This document shows, piece after piece, positions 28,972 to 38,408 of a stretch of 64,000 nucleotides of DNA; the stretch's first letter is position 1, and each line of letters opens with the position of its first letter. This stretch comes from Methylotenera sp. (GTDB lineage: Bacteria > Pseudomonadota > Gammaproteobacteria > Burkholderiales > Methylophilaceae): NCBI RefSeq assembly GCF_029946165.1, contig NZ_JAQSDZ010000005.1, forward strand, positions 62,001 through 126,000, read 5' to 3'. The position numbers and the translations under genes are program-made. Below the pieces are notes generated by a model that was not told where the DNA came from, searched no databases, and saw only the letters and a list, made by a program, of their open reading frames with translations.

Positions 28972-31558
28972 GCCCCAACAAACCACCAGTCCGGCAGAAT
29001 CAACCGCTACTCATACGCCCATGATGCGCCAATATCTTGCCCTGAAAGCACAGCATCCTGACATGTTGTTGTTTTATCGCATGGGCGACTTTTATGAGTT
29101 GTTTTTTGAAGATGCTGAAAAGGCCTCGCGCTTACTTGGTATTACATTAACGCAGCGCGGAAGCAGTAATGGTCAGCCGATTAAAATGGCGGGCGTTCCA
29201 TATCATGCGGCTGAAGGTTACTTGGCTAAGTTGGCTAAGCTAGGTGAAGCGGTGGCTATTTGTGAGCAAATTGGCGACCCCGCAACCAGTAAAGGCCCCG
29301 TTGATAGGCAAGTAGCACGCATCTTAACGCCTGGTACTTTAACTGACACCGCCTTGCTTGATGAATCTCGCGATAACCAGCTTCTTAGCATATTTCAAGC
29401 AGACGGCGTGATAGGTTTAGCGCGTTTGAATCTCGCTTCTGGCGCTTTTGTTTTAAGCGAAATTGCCGTCGGGCTATTAGGCCAGGAGATTGAGCGCATC
29501 GCACCCAGTGAGATTTTGCTGACGGACGATTTTCAGCACGCGGCAATTGGTTTAAGTAAAGTTGCTAAAAAGCGTTTAAGCCCTTGGCAATTTGATTTTG
29601 ACAGCGCTTTTAATACGCTCACTAAACAGCTCAACACTTACGATTTAAATGGGTTTGGCTGCGCCAGTCTTAATCCAGCTATTTGCGCAGCGGGCGCTTT
29701 GCTTGACTATGTTAAGCACACACAGCGCACTACTTTGCCGCACATCAATGCCATTTCGGTAGAAGTGACGAGTGCGTATGTTCAGCTAGATGCCGCTACG
29801 CGCCGCAATTTAGAAATTGACATGACGCTACGTGGCGAAGCTAGCCCCACCTTGTATTCATTGCTTAATACCACGCAAACAGCCATGGGTGCGCGGCTTT
29901 TGCGCCATTGGTTGCATCACCCATTACAAGATAGAAACTTGGTAATGAAGCGCCATGAGGCAGTGGCTGAGTTAATTCAGAATAATAGTTACACAATGTT
30001 GCCGCTAAAAAATATAGGCGATATAGAACGCATTACCGCCCGTATTGCGCTGAAAACTGCTAGACCGAGAGATTTGTCAGGCTTGTCTGCAAGTTTGCAG
30101 CAATTACCTCTATTGCAAACGCAATTACAAAGTTCGCAAACCAGTTTATTGCAAACATTGGGCTCCAGCTTAACTGCGCCGAATGCCGTTGTGAGTTTGC
30201 TTAGCACTGCTATTAAGGCCGAACCAAGCGTTGTGTTGCGTGAAGGTGGCGTGATTGCTGACGGCTATGATGCCGAGTTGGACGAATTACGCGCATTGCA
30301 AAATAATCACGGCGAATTTCTATTGCAATATGAAGCAGCCGAAAAAGCACGCACTGGTATTAACAATTTAAAAGTTGAATACAACAGCGTGCACGGTTTT
30401 TATATTGAAATGAGCCGCACGCAAGCGGAAACTGCGCCCGCCGAATATCGTCGTCGCCAAACGCTAAAAAATGTTGAACGCTTTATCACGCCGGAACTTA
30501 AAGCGTTTGAAGATAAGGTGTTGAGCGCCAATGACCGTGCACTCGCGCGTGAAAAGTTACTTTTTGCTGAAGTGTTAGAAAAATTGATGCCGTTTATCAT
30601 CGCACTGCAAACTAATGCAGGTGCGGTTGCTAGCTTAGATGTGTTAGGTTGTTTTGCTGAACGTGCTGAAACGCTCAATTATGTTGCGCCAGAATTTATT
30701 ACAGAGGCTGGCATTCAAATTGTGAATGGTCGTCACCCTGTGGTGGAAAGCATAAGCGCAAGCCAAATGTCGGCCCAACCGTTTATTGCCAACGATGTTG
30801 TCCTAAACCCTTATCGCCAGTTGTTGCTCATTACTGGCCCGAATATGGGTGGTAAATCAACCTTTATGCGGCAAACCGCGCTCATCGTATTATTGGCGCA
30901 TTGTGGGTGTTACGTTCCAGCAAGCTCTGCAAAAATTGGCGAAATTGACCGCATTATGACGCGAATCGGCGCATCTGACGATTTAGCAGGTGGTCGTTCC
31001 ACATTTATGGTGGAAATGACAGAAACGGCAAATATTCTTCATAACGCCACAGATAAAAGCTTGGTGTTGTTAGATGAAATTGGCCGTGGTACTTCGACCT
31101 TTGATGGCTTAAGCTTGGCTTGGGCTGTGGCGAAGCAGTTGCTAGAAAAAAACCGCAGCTACACATTATTTGCTACACATTACTTTGAGCTGACGCGTAT
31201 TGTCGATGAGTTTAAGCATGCTGCAAACGTACATCTTGATGCAGTTGAGCATGGCAGCAATATCGTGTTTATGCATAAGGTTGAAGAGGGCGCGGCAAAT
31301 CAAAGTTATGGTCTACAAGTAGCTCAATTAGCGGGCATTCCAAAATCAGTGGTAGCAAGTGCTAAGCGAAAATTATTACAGCTTGAGAATCAAAATGTGG
31401 CCAGTAACAATGCTCAAGTAGATTTATTTGCAAGTGATACAATTGCGCCAGATATTATTTTGCATCCAGCTGTTATTGAATTAGAGAGCATCAACCCTGA
31501 TGATTTGACGCCCAAGCAAGCGTTAGAAGTACTTTATCACCTAAAAACTTTTGTTTAG
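28964..31558 (+). CDS. mutS: DNA mismatch repair protein MutS
   Basis: Recognises mismatches and starts methyl-independent or methyl-directed repair. The 864 residues carry the mismatch-probing F-x-E (MGDFYELFF), the central lever and clamp domains, Walker [15 protein letters not shown], the ABC signature region GRSTFMVEM, Walker [16 protein letters not shown] and the HxxE loop ATHYFEL. ATG 28964 ([10 protein letters not shown]) was chosen over an ATG/other start 17 codons upstream because it matches MutS N-termini. It has no clear ribosome binding site, suggesting coupling to the gene before it. Confidence 0.97.
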   Translation: MSKPQQTTSPAESTATHTPMMRQYLALKAQHPDMLLFYRMGDFYELFFEDAEKASRLLGITLTQRGSSNGQPIKMAGVPYHAAEGYLAKLAKLGEAVAICEQIGDPATSKGPVDRQVARILTPGTLTDTALLDESRDNQLLSIFQADGVIGLARLNLASGAFVLSEIAVGLLGQEIERIAPSEILLTDDFQHAAIGLSKVAKKRLSPWQFDFDSAFNTLTKQLNTYDLNGFGCASLNPAICAAGALLDYVKHTQRTTLPHINAISVEVTSAYVQLDAATRRNLEIDMTLRGEASPTLYSLLNTTQTAMGARLLRHWLHHPLQDRNLVMKRHEAVAELIQNNSYTMLPLKNIGDIERITARIALKTARPRDLSGLSASLQQLPLLQTQLQSSQTSLLQTLGSSLTAPNAVVSLLSTAIKAEPSVVLREGGVIADGYDAELDELRALQNNHGEFLLQYEAAEKARTGINNLKVEYNSVHGFYIEMSRTQAETAPAEYRRRQTLKNVERFITPELKAFEDKVLSANDRALAREKLLFAEVLEKLMPFIIALQTNAGAVASLDVLGCFAERAETLNYVAPEFITEAGIQIVNGRHPVVESISASQMSAQPFIANDVVLNPYRQLLLITGPNMGGKSTFMRQTALIVLLAHCGCYVPASSAKIGEIDRIMTRIGASDDLAGGRSTFMVEMTETANILHNATDKSLVLLDEIGRGTSTFDGLSLAWAVAKQLLEKNRSYTLFATHYFELTRIVDEFKHAANVHLDAVEHGSNIVFMHKVEEGAANQSYGLQVAQLAGIPKSVVASAKRKLLQLENQNVASNNAQVDLFASDTIAPDIILHPAVIELESINPDDLTPKQALEVLYHLKTFV

Positions 31559-31575
31559 TCTGTAAGAGAAGCAAT

Positions 31576-31604
31576 AAAAAAGCACTCATCAAGAGTGCTT
31601 TTTT
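31576..31604. terminator. Bidirectional terminator between mutS and the slyD-like gene
   Basis: AAAAAAGCACTC pairs with GAGTGCTTTTTT around ATCAA. T-runs follow the stem on both strands, so it can end both converging transcripts. Confidence 0.9.
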
Positions 31605-31643
31605 AACTTATTCGAATGGTTTAATTCGAGGTCTTAAAACTTC

Positions 31644-32123
31644 TTAGTGGTGATGACCGCCTGCGCCGTGCACATGTTGGTGTGTCACTTCTTCTTTATT
31701 GGCTACGCGAACATCTGTAACCGTCGCTGTAAATACCAAACGCTCGCCAGCCCAAGGATGGTTGCCGTCCACAATAACTTTGCCATCGGCGATTTCAGTG
31801 ACTGTGTATAAAATCACTTCGCCAGTTTCGTCTTCGCCTTCAAACTGCATACCAACTTTTAATTCATCAGCAGGGAAAGCGCTTGCTGGCTCGATCTGTA
31901 CTAACTCTTCGTCGTATTCACCAAAGCCGTCTACTGGTTGCAAATCTACCACTACTGAGTCACCAACATTTTTGCCGTGCATAGCTTCTTCCACTTTTGG
32001 GAAAATATTATCGTAGCCGCCGTGCAAATACGCTACTGGGTCAGTGCTAGATTCAAGCACATTGCCATCAGCATCTTTAAGTTCGTAAGTCATTGTTACT
32101 ACAGTGTTCATGGCAATTTGCAT
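31644..32123 (-). CDS. slyD: FKBP-type peptidyl-prolyl isomerase, SlyD-like
   Basis: A cytoplasmic proline isomerase and folding chaperone. The 159 residues show the split FKBP domain (VTMTYELKDADGNVLESS, LHGGYDNIFPKVEEAMHGKN VGD) with the insert-in-flap domain, and a short His-rich tail (HQHVHGAGGHHH) that could bind nickel as in SlyD. The tail is much shorter than in E. coli. The gene stands alone, convergent with mutS. Confidence 0.9.
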   Translation of the reverse strand: MQIAMNTVVTMTYELKDADGNVLESSTDPVAYLHGGYDNIFPKVEEAMHGKNVGDSVVVDLQPVDGFGEYDEELVQIEPASAFPADELKVGMQFEGEDETGEVILYTVTEIADGKVIVDGNHPWAGERLVFTATVTDVRVANKEEVTHQHVHGAGGHHH

Positions 32124-32260
32124 GGTGTATCCTATCCTTGTCCTAAGCTAAAGTTTTAAATTGGAGTTTGTAATTGCAAACTCTGAAATTTGTTTGTTGA
32201 AATTTTAATCTATTTTTGTATTGCTTGTTTAATTTTAAGTGTTCAATGTGACAGCTAGAA

Positions 32261-33886
32261 TTAACGACCTCTGCCACCCGTTCTGTGGGTGCTATTCGGG
32301 TTGGTATTCGTTCTACCAGCATTGCCGCGATTTTCGCTAGGGCGCGCTGCATTTTGGCGATTAGGCTGATGGCGACTCGGGCTTGGTGGCGCAAATAAAG
32401 CCGATTGAGGCATCGCTTGGTGGCGCGCTGCTTCAGACATGTTCTTTGTGTTTGCGCTTTGTGCAGGTCTAGCTTTGTTGCCTTGTGGCGCACGGCTTTC
32501 GCCATTAACTTGAGCGCCGTTTCTGTTAGGGGCTTGGCCGTTGCGTTGTCCATTAGGTTGACCATCGCGCTGTCCATTGCCTCGGTTTTGATTGCGACCA
32601 GCATTTGGGTTGGCGCCATTGCTTTCAGCATTCGCTGGCACATGCGCTTTGCGTTGCTGCCCTTTAACTTCACCGCGTGGCGGTCTACCATGTGCTTGCG
32701 TTGAGCGTGGTGCTTCTGGCTCTGGCTTGTCTGAGGGCACAAAACCTTCCACATGCACTTTTGGAATCTCGCGTTTGATTAACTTTTCAATATCTTTAAG
32801 CAGTTTCAACTCTTCGCGGTCTACTAATGAAACCGCCGCACCGCTGCTACCTGCACGGCCTGTACGGCCAATACGATGCACATAATCTTCTGGTACGTTT
32901 GGCAATTCAAAATTCACTACTTGCGGTAATTGGTCAATATCTAAGCCACGCGCTGCAATATCTGTGGCAACCAACACACGCATTGAGCCATCTTTAAATT
33001 GCGCTAATGCTTTGGTACGTGCGCTTTGGCTTTTGTTACCATGAATGGCGGCAGATTGAATGCCGTCTTTCACTAGTTTTTCGGCTAAACGATTCGCGCC
33101 GTGTTTGGTACGAGTAAATATTAATACTTGTTTCCAATCATTTTGCACAATGAGATGGCTCATGAGCTGACGTTTGTGGCCTTGTGCAACCATGTGTACA
33201 GTTTGTTCAACAAGCTCAGATGCCGTGTTGCGACGCGCTACTTCAACAAAGCCAGGGTTATGCAATAAGCCATCAGCTAAGGCTTTAATTTCGTCTGAAA
33301 AAGTGGCAGAGAACAATAAGTTCTGGCGTTGTTTAGGCAACATTGCCAATATTTTTTTAATGTCGCGAATGAAGCCCATGTCTAACATGCGGTCAGCTTC
33401 GTCTAACACTAAAATTTCAATGCCTGATAAATCTACATTTTTCTCACCTGCGTGATCAAGCAAACGGCCTGGTGTGGCGACTAAAATATCCAGCGGCTTT
33501 TTCAAACGCGCGATTTGTGGGTTGGCATTTACGCCACCAAATATCACGGTAGAAGTCAGCGGCAAGTATTTACCGTAAGTTTTTACAGATTCTTCAATCT
33601 GAGCAGCTAGCTCGCGTGTTGGCGTTAGCATTAAACAGCGTGGGCGACCTTTTACCACTTCGCTCAACGGCTTTTGGCTGAGTATATGTAAAATTGGTAA
33701 GGTAAAACCAGCGGTTTTGCCCGTACCTGTTTGTGCGCCCGCCAATAAATCGCCACCGCTTAATACTTGCGGTATCGCTTTAGATTGAATTGGGGTTGGG
33801 GTGGTATAGCCAGCGTCGTTAATCGCACGCAAAATGGGTTCAGATAAGCCTAACTCGTTAAAGTTAAGTGTTGTTTCAATTGTCAA
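32261..33886 (-). CDS. rhlE: DEAD-box RNA helicase, RhlE-like
   Basis: An ATP-dependent RNA helicase for ribosome assembly or mRNA turnover. The 541 residues contain the Q motif ([14 protein letters not shown] ... YTTPTPIQ), Walker [15 protein letters not shown] in [16 protein letters not shown] in LLFSATF, and motif [12 protein letters not shown]. The last 150 residues form a low-complexity tail rich in Gly, Asn, Arg and Gln, typical of RhlE-type RNA-binding extensions. The tail sequence explains the long overlapping frame on the same strand. Confidence 0.93.
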   Translation of the reverse strand: MTIETTLNFNELGLSEPILRAINDAGYTTPTPIQSKAIPQVLSGGDLLAGAQTGTGKTAGFTLPILHILSQKPLSEVVKGRPRCLMLTPTRELAAQIEESVKTYGKYLPLTSTVIFGGVNANPQIARLKKPLDILVATPGRLLDHAGEKNVDLSGIEILVLDEADRMLDMGFIRDIKKILAMLPKQRQNLLFSATFSDEIKALADGLLHNPGFVEVARRNTASELVEQTVHMVAQGHKRQLMSHLIVQNDWKQVLIFTRTKHGANRLAEKLVKDGIQSAAIHGNKSQSARTKALAQFKDGSMRVLVATDIAARGLDIDQLPQVVNFELPNVPEDYVHRIGRTGRAGSSGAAVSLVDREELKLLKDIEKLIKREIPKVHVEGFVPSDKPEPEAPRSTQAHGRPPRGEVKGQQRKAHVPANAESNGANPNAGRNQNRGNGQRDGQPNGQRNGQAPNRNGAQVNGESRAPQGNKARPAQSANTKNMSEAARHQAMPQSALFAPPSPSRHQPNRQNAARPSENRGNAGRTNTNPNSTHRTGGRGR

Positions 33887-33963
33887 AGTATAAAGCTCCA
33901 GCTTGAATTTAAGCCGACCTATTACTTATGAAGCAACACCAATCGAGGTAGGCAAATATAATA

Positions 33964-33977
33964 ATCATTCGAATGAT
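33964..33977. promoter_or_regulatory. 14-bp perfect palindrome upstream of rhlE
   Basis: ATCATTCGAATGAT is a perfect palindrome about 80 bp before the rhlE start, in an AT-rich stretch. It could be an operator for a dimeric regulator; none is known and chance is possible. Confidence 0.3.
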
Positions 33978-34162
33978 ATGTAAATCAAGAAGATTAAGGT
34001 TAAGGACCGCTACGCAGATTGGTTGGCATAGGGAATTTGTATTATACGGTGAATTTCAATTAAAGCTAGTCAATGGCTAGTTTTAAATGGTGACTTAATT
34101 TTTGATGTTATGTCAGACTACATAGTTATCATTCCGTTGTAATACGGTATCAAGCGAAGAGG

Positions 34163-34310
34163 GGTGACAATAGCGTAGCGTATTGCGCCAAAGTAAACTC
34201 TCAAACGGCACAATGCCTTGTAGGGTGTCAATAAGCGAAGCGCATTGCACCAAAGTAAATTCTCATACGGCGCAATGCCTTTCAGTTATTGCGCCCTACG
34301 CGGGCTAAAT
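34163..34310. repeat. Intergenic repeat: two tandem ~61-bp units plus a partial third
   Basis: Units starting at 34163 and 34224 share caata-gcg-agcg-attgc, accaaagtaaa, ctcaa/tacggc and caatgcct with few changes; a third partial copy (ttattgcgccctacg) follows. Each unit contains a near-palindromic core (caata-cgctacg-tattg type). It lies in the 489-bp gap between rhlE and an orphan lipoprotein gene. The rest of that gap holds no gene that I can see. Confidence 0.7.
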
Positions 34311-34375
34311 CATTGATTTTGTTAAGTTGAGCAGACGTTAATACAATAGCCATGAAAATATCCTTTTTTACTAAT

Positions 34376-35224
34376 TTATTGTTGATTAGGACTTACTAAA
34401 GGTGAAATATTCCACGTTTCCAATAAACGCCAGATTGCTGCATCTATTTCCCTCCAATGCTTCAAATTTTGAATATGGGTATGCCACTCAACATGGATTC
34501 CACCATAGATAGGCTCCCAAAACTCTCCAGCCACACCCCCGTCAGCATGCCTAGCAAAAAAAACACCAGAAACTGCCTTGTTACTAGATTCCCCGTAACA
34601 CAAAAACCTACCAAATGAGTCGCCATTAAGCGTATAGCAATCTATGCCATACGCTTCTGATAGCTTTTTATCGTAACGACCATTTTTGGATTTTATAAAA
34701 TATTCGCGCCTGCCCTTTGTTGTGTAGTTAGGATCAGCACCCTTAATCTGCACTTTTACTTGATTGATATCGTCTAGTTCTGAGCGAGTCCCTACTTGGT
34801 CCGTCGCCTTCTCCTTAGCTCCATTCAACATCAAACTAAACTCAATGTCATGCATGTCTTTTACCCCGTGCAACTTCTTTGCATACTCGGCTTCAAAAGC
34901 CACGCGCTCTGCTTCGGTAAACTTTGGAAAACGCTCTGGTACATAAGCAATAGGAAACTGACCAATAAACATCTCATATTCAGGCTCATAGATTAAATCA
35001 TCAATTTTGCGTGGTATATGCTCGCGCCGTTGCCCTAGTTCGGCTCTAATGATGAGTGCTGAGTTTTGCATCCATGTTACAACGTCACCCTCTTTTGGAA
35101 TGGCTGCGTCATTTCGCATACAAGCTCCCGTCAATAGCACCGCTATCATTAAGAATAAAGCCCGCGTAGGTTGGACTGCACTTGTAAAGCCCAACATGCT
35201 TGTTAACTTTTGTATCATGCTCAT
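34376..35224 (-). CDS. Orphan lipoprotein, possibly a T6SS Tli4-type immunity protein
   Basis: A 282-residue protein with an N-terminal hydrophobic stretch ending in a lipobox (LLTGAC), so probably a lipoprotein. The C-terminal end (YGGIHVEWHTHIQNLKHWRE then IDAAIWRLLETWNISP) reminds me of Tli4-like immunity proteins that neutralise phospholipase effectors of type VI secretion in the periplasm; this is recollection, not a search result. No effector or secretion gene survives nearby, so it would be an orphan. A GGAGAA site 8 bases before the ATG supports the start. Confidence 0.6.
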   Translation of the reverse strand: MSMIQKLTSMLGFTSAVQPTRALFLMIAVLLTGACMRNDAAIPKEGDVVTWMQNSALIIRAELGQRREHIPRKIDDLIYEPEYEMFIGQFPIAYVPERFPKFTEAERVAFEAEYAKKLHGVKDMHDIEFSLMLNGAKEKATDQVGTRSELDDINQVKVQIKGADPNYTTKGRREYFIKSKNGRYDKKLSEAYGIDCYTLNGDSFGRFLCYGESSNKAVSGVFFARHADGGVAGEFWEPIYGGIHVEWHTHIQNLKHWREIDAAIWRLLETWNISPLVSPNQQ

Positions 35225-35279
35225 GCTGTCATTCTCCAGTGATTATTATTCGCCACACCACCATCATTGTTAATCTGAA

Positions 35280-35483
35280 TCATTTATCTGCCATTTCTTC
35301 ACCGTTTGCACTCACTTGATTTTCTGTTGCCGTTTCTTTCCCCAACAACACCGCCTCATCCACCGCCAATCCCTTCGGTATCTGATGCGTAATAACTTCG
35401 GTATCTGATGCGTAATAAACAGAATGGTGACTTTGCCTTTTAAGTTGGTTAATGGTTTGCGCAAACTGATCTGCGGTGAGCAT
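35280..35483 (-). pseudogene. Short unidentified frame, probable gene debris
   Basis: A 67-codon frame (MLTADQFAQTINQLKRQSHH ...) with no recognised family and no clear ribosome binding site. It contains a 23-bp tandem duplication (ttcggtatctgatgcgtaata, 35374-35417) which, not being a multiple of three, shifts the frame; the repeat is visible as EVITHQIP next to SVYYASDT. It lies between the lipoprotein gene and another broken fragment on the same strand, so it is best read as the remains of a lost gene. Confidence 0.4.
35374..35417. repeat. 23-bp tandem duplication
   Basis: Two direct copies of ttcggtatctgatgcgtaata (unit 23 bp) stand head to tail inside the unidentified frame. The unit length is out of frame, consistent with a slippage event in non-functional DNA. 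Confidence 0.8.
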
Positions 35484-35547
35484 CCATTAAATCGCCAAGG
35501 CGGTTAACAGAAATATCTGCTTTTTGGAATTCCTGCATTAAACCCAT
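35449..35547 (-). pseudogene. Fragment resembling a type I secretion ABC transporter
   Basis: ATG 35547, with AAGGTG just before it, opens a 32-codon frame, MGLMQEFQKADISVNRLGDL then MDA. This resembles the linker between membrane and ATPase domains of HlyB-like exporters (EFQ-A-ISV-RLGDLMD). The similarity ends abruptly after MDA and the frame stops. It is likely a scrap of a lost exporter gene, but 23 residues is little evidence. Confidence 0.45.
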
Positions 35548-36016
35548 TGAACACCTTTTTATTTGTTCTAGTTATTGTCTGCATTATCAGATTAAATGGA
35601 TTGTTAAGTAAATAAACTTAATGGTTTAAAAGAAAAATCTCAAATATTTTAAATAAAAGATTGACTAATTTAATAGTATTTGTAACAAAAGTGCTTTCCA
35701 CAATATCTGTGGATAACTCTGTGATTATCTGTGATATGTAACTGTAACATGGCGTTTTATAAGGCTTTTGTAAAAATCGTATAAATAGTAACCACTAAAT
35801 TTTATCAATATAAATCAAATAGTTACGTTTATCGTCTGGATTAGTGTGAGTTATTTGTGTTACTTAATGTAAAGCTTTAAGTGGTGTGAATAAGTCAGTA
35901 AAAAGTGGATTGGTATTCGGAAAAATGGCTCTATTAATATCAACAACTTACAAACTATTTACTTGATTGTTACAACTATGAATCGATGGTTGATTCAAAT
36001 AATGGCAAGTTAAATT
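35548..36016. other. AT-rich gap without a gene
   Basis: No reading frame, RNA gene or clear terminator is seen in this 469-bp stretch. It holds one perfect DnaA-box sequence (TGTGGATAA, 35708-35716) and many short AT-rich direct repeats, but no cluster of boxes that would suggest an origin. Confidence 0.6.
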
Positions 36017-36544
36017 CTAGTAATTTAAATGCTGATGTCGCCAATCCCATGGTGCTATAGGATTGGAATCTGCCCAAAGTCCAAGCGTGAGTTGACGAGC
36101 ATTTTTAGCGGCATTTTCGATTGCCTTATCGTTAGAATATTGTTTATAAAACCAAGCCAAGCCGTGTTCGGCAAGGTAGTAACTTGCATCAATACCGTTG
36201 CATTCTAATCGACCTACGGAACGCTGATATTTGTCTGTACCAGATATTTGTGCGGTAACAATCATATTTTTGCCTTTGCAGAGTTTCATGAGTGCGCGGC
36301 GAGATTTCAAACCGTAGCTTTGGTTGCGCTCAGGGGCGTCAATGTCGGTTAAGCGTAATTTGAATTCTTTTTGTGAATCATTTGTTGAAATATGACGCAG
36401 CTTTACGGTATCGCCGTCATAAACCCAGGTAACTTTTACGTAAGTTACTTTTTCATTAGGGGCATTGTGAATACTTTCTTCAGCATGGGTTGTTGCGATA
36501 CCCAGCCATAAGAAAATGCAGTTGAAACAAATCCTAAATATCAA
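36017..36544 (-). CDS. Secreted thermonuclease (SNase-like)
   Basis: A 175-residue protein with a signal peptide (about 1-21, ending THA) and a staphylococcal-nuclease domain. WVYDGDTVKL and RLTDIDAPERNQSYG hold the calcium-binding Asp residues, and DKYQRSVGRLE and GLAWFYKQY complete the active site. It would degrade DNA or RNA in the periplasm or outside the cell. It ends the minus-strand run upstream of nadB and is separated from it by about 40 bp. Confidence 0.9.
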   Translation of the reverse strand: MIFRICFNCIFLWLGIATTHAEESIHNAPNEKVTYVKVTWVYDGDTVKLRHISTNDSQKEFKLRLTDIDAPERNQSYGLKSRRALMKLCKGKNMIVTAQISGTDKYQRSVGRLECNGIDASYYLAEHGLAWFYKQYSNDKAIENAAKNARQLTLGLWADSNPIAPWDWRHQHLNY

Positions 36545-36582
36545 TGCGGATGCTCTTTATTTGCCAAATGTATTGATATGTC

Positions 36583-38232
36583 TCATTCATTGTCTAGCAA
36601 GCTGTCATAATTAGAGGGTTCTAGCACAGTGTGGATAGGTTCGGCTTCTAAGTTTGTATGGTCTTTGCTGTAATGTAAACCGCGGCTTTCTTTGCGGGAG
36701 ATAGCGCTTTCCACAATGAGTTCAGCCACTTGCAATAAGTTTCGTAGCTCGATTAAGTCGTTGCTGATTTTAAAGTTGCTGTAGAACTCATACACTTCAT
36801 CACGTAGCATATGAATACGATGCAAGGCGCGACTTAGACGTTTGTCTGTACGTACAATGCCCACGTAGTTCCACATAAAGCGGCGTAACTCATCCCACGT
36901 ATGCGTAATCAGCACTTCTTCATCCGCATCGGTCACGCGACTTTCATCCCAATAAGGTAATGATGGCGAGGGTTTCGTTGGCTGGCTGAGAATATTTTTT
37001 GCTGCCAACTGACTAAACACCAAGCATTCAAGCAATGAGTTACTTGCGAGGCGATTTGCTCCATGCAAGCCTGTGCAAGCGGTTTCACCTACGGCATATA
37101 AATTGGCAATGTCTGTGCGGGCTTTGTCGTCTGTCATGATGCCGCCGCAGGTGTAGTGTGCTGCAGGCACTACTGGAATGGGCGTTTTGCTGATATCGAT
37201 ACCAAACTCTAAACAGCGTTTGTAGATATTGGGGAAGTGCTCTTGAATAAAGCTGAGCGGTTTATCGGATATATCTAAATAGACACAATCTAAACCGCGC
37301 TTTTTCATTTCAAAGTCAATAGCGCGCGCCACCACATCACGCGGGGCGAGCTCTAAGCGTTCATCATGGTCAAACATGAATCTTGTGCCATCGGCTAGTT
37401 TTAATAAACCACCTTCACCGCGAACCGCTTCGCTAATTAAAAATGATTTAGCGTGCGGGTGAAATAAGCAAGTTGGGTGAAATTGTATAAATTCCATGTT
37501 TGCCACACGGCAACCTGCACGCCATGCCATGGCAATGCCATCACCAGTGCTAATGTCTGGATTAGTGGTGTAGAGATATACCTTACCCGCGCCACCTGTG
37601 GCTAAAACAGTGTTCTGAGCGGCAATCGTGAGTACTTTACCCGTGCTTTTATCTAGTACGTAAGCGCCTAAACAAGTGTTATTGTCGGTCGATTCAATTT
37701 TCGAACTTTCCGATTTATTTAAACTGCCCACTTTATTTTGATTGATTTTGCTAGTGGTAATTAAATCAACCGCAATGTGATACTCCATTAAAGTGATGTT
37801 TGGATGTTGCTTCACTTTATCTGAAAGCGTCATTTGTACAGCATGCCCCGTCGTATCAGCCGCATGAATAATACGGCGGTGGCTGTGGCCACCTTCACGC
37901 GTTAAATGGTAGCCAGAATTGTCATGTTCACGAGTAAAGCCTACGCCTTGTTCAATCAGCCACTCTACCGATTCTTTAGCATGCTCAGCTACCATTCTTG
38001 TCACTGCTTCATCGCATAAACCGCCGCCTGCGACTAAAGTATCTCGTACATGATTTTCTACCGAATCCTCATCATTGAGGACGGCAGCAATGCCACCTTG
38101 CGCCCAATCGCTGGCAGTATCATTAATACTACGTTTGCTGACTATGCATACACTCTTATGTTCTGCGGTTCGCAACGCTAAAGTTAAGCCAGCAAGACCG
38201 CTGCCAATAATAAGTACATCAAATTGCTGCAT
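36583..38232 (-). CDS. nadB: L-aspartate oxidase
   Basis: Oxidises aspartate to iminoaspartate in de novo NAD synthesis, with FAD and oxygen or fumarate. The 549 residues start MQQFDVLIIGSGLAGLTLAL (FAD-binding GxGxxG) and include SDWAQGGIAAVL, HTDRTG-like ADTTGHAV and the C-terminal helical domain with HRIHMLRDEV. The frame continues 17 codons upstream to a TTG, but ATG 38232 puts the FAD motif at the usual distance. nadB is divergent from rpoE, as in E. coli. An extra 20 or so residues (about 195-215) form a Ser/Lys/Asn-rich insert. Confidence 0.96.
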   Translation of the reverse strand: MQQFDVLIIGSGLAGLTLALRTAEHKSVCIVSKRSINDTASDWAQGGIAAVLNDEDSVENHVRDTLVAGGGLCDEAVTRMVAEHAKESVEWLIEQGVGFTREHDNSGYHLTREGGHSHRRIIHAADTTGHAVQMTLSDKVKQHPNITLMEYHIAVDLITTSKINQNKVGSLNKSESSKIESTDNNTCLGAYVLDKSTGKVLTIAAQNTVLATGGAGKVYLYTTNPDISTGDGIAMAWRAGCRVANMEFIQFHPTCLFHPHAKSFLISEAVRGEGGLLKLADGTRFMFDHDERLELAPRDVVARAIDFEMKKRGLDCVYLDISDKPLSFIQEHFPNIYKRCLEFGIDISKTPIPVVPAAHYTCGGIMTDDKARTDIANLYAVGETACTGLHGANRLASNSLLECLVFSQLAAKNILSQPTKPSPSLPYWDESRVTDADEEVLITHTWDELRRFMWNYVGIVRTDKRLSRALHRIHMLRDEVYEFYSNFKISNDLIELRNLLQVAELIVESAISRKESRGLHYSKDHTNLEAEPIHTVLEPSNYDSLLDNE

Positions 38233-38288
38233 AGTATTTTTAGTTGAGTATTTTGAGTAAATGAAATGCCGTATTTGGAACAAATTCT

Positions 38289-38318
38289 GGAACTAATGAG
38301 AGTGTATCGCTGTCTTTA
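38289..38318 (+). promoter_or_regulatory. Candidate sigma-E promoter of rpoE
   Basis: GGAACTA (38289-38295) followed after 17 bp by TCTTTA (38313-38318) resembles the RpoE consensus GGAACTT-N16-TCnAA, which would give the usual autoregulation of rpoE. The -10 match is only fair. Confidence 0.4.
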
Positions 38319-38408
38319 AAATAGGCAATAGATAAGCTTAAATAAACGTAGTAAAACACTAGTAAACAAATAAATTGTAGTTTTGTATCGTTGCTGAGAG
38401 GAAACTTA

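Noticed and set aside
32143-32754. 203-codon frame overlapping the 3' end of rhlE on the same strand
   Set aside because: It is a shadow of the low-complexity RGN-rich tail of rhlE; its product is Lys/Gln/Met/Ala-rich low complexity with no family.
35708-35716. Perfect DnaA-box sequence TGTGGATAA in a gene-free AT-rich gap
   Set aside because: Only one box, no cluster, no dnaA, dnaN or rep gene near. A single 9-mer is expected by chance and does not make an origin.
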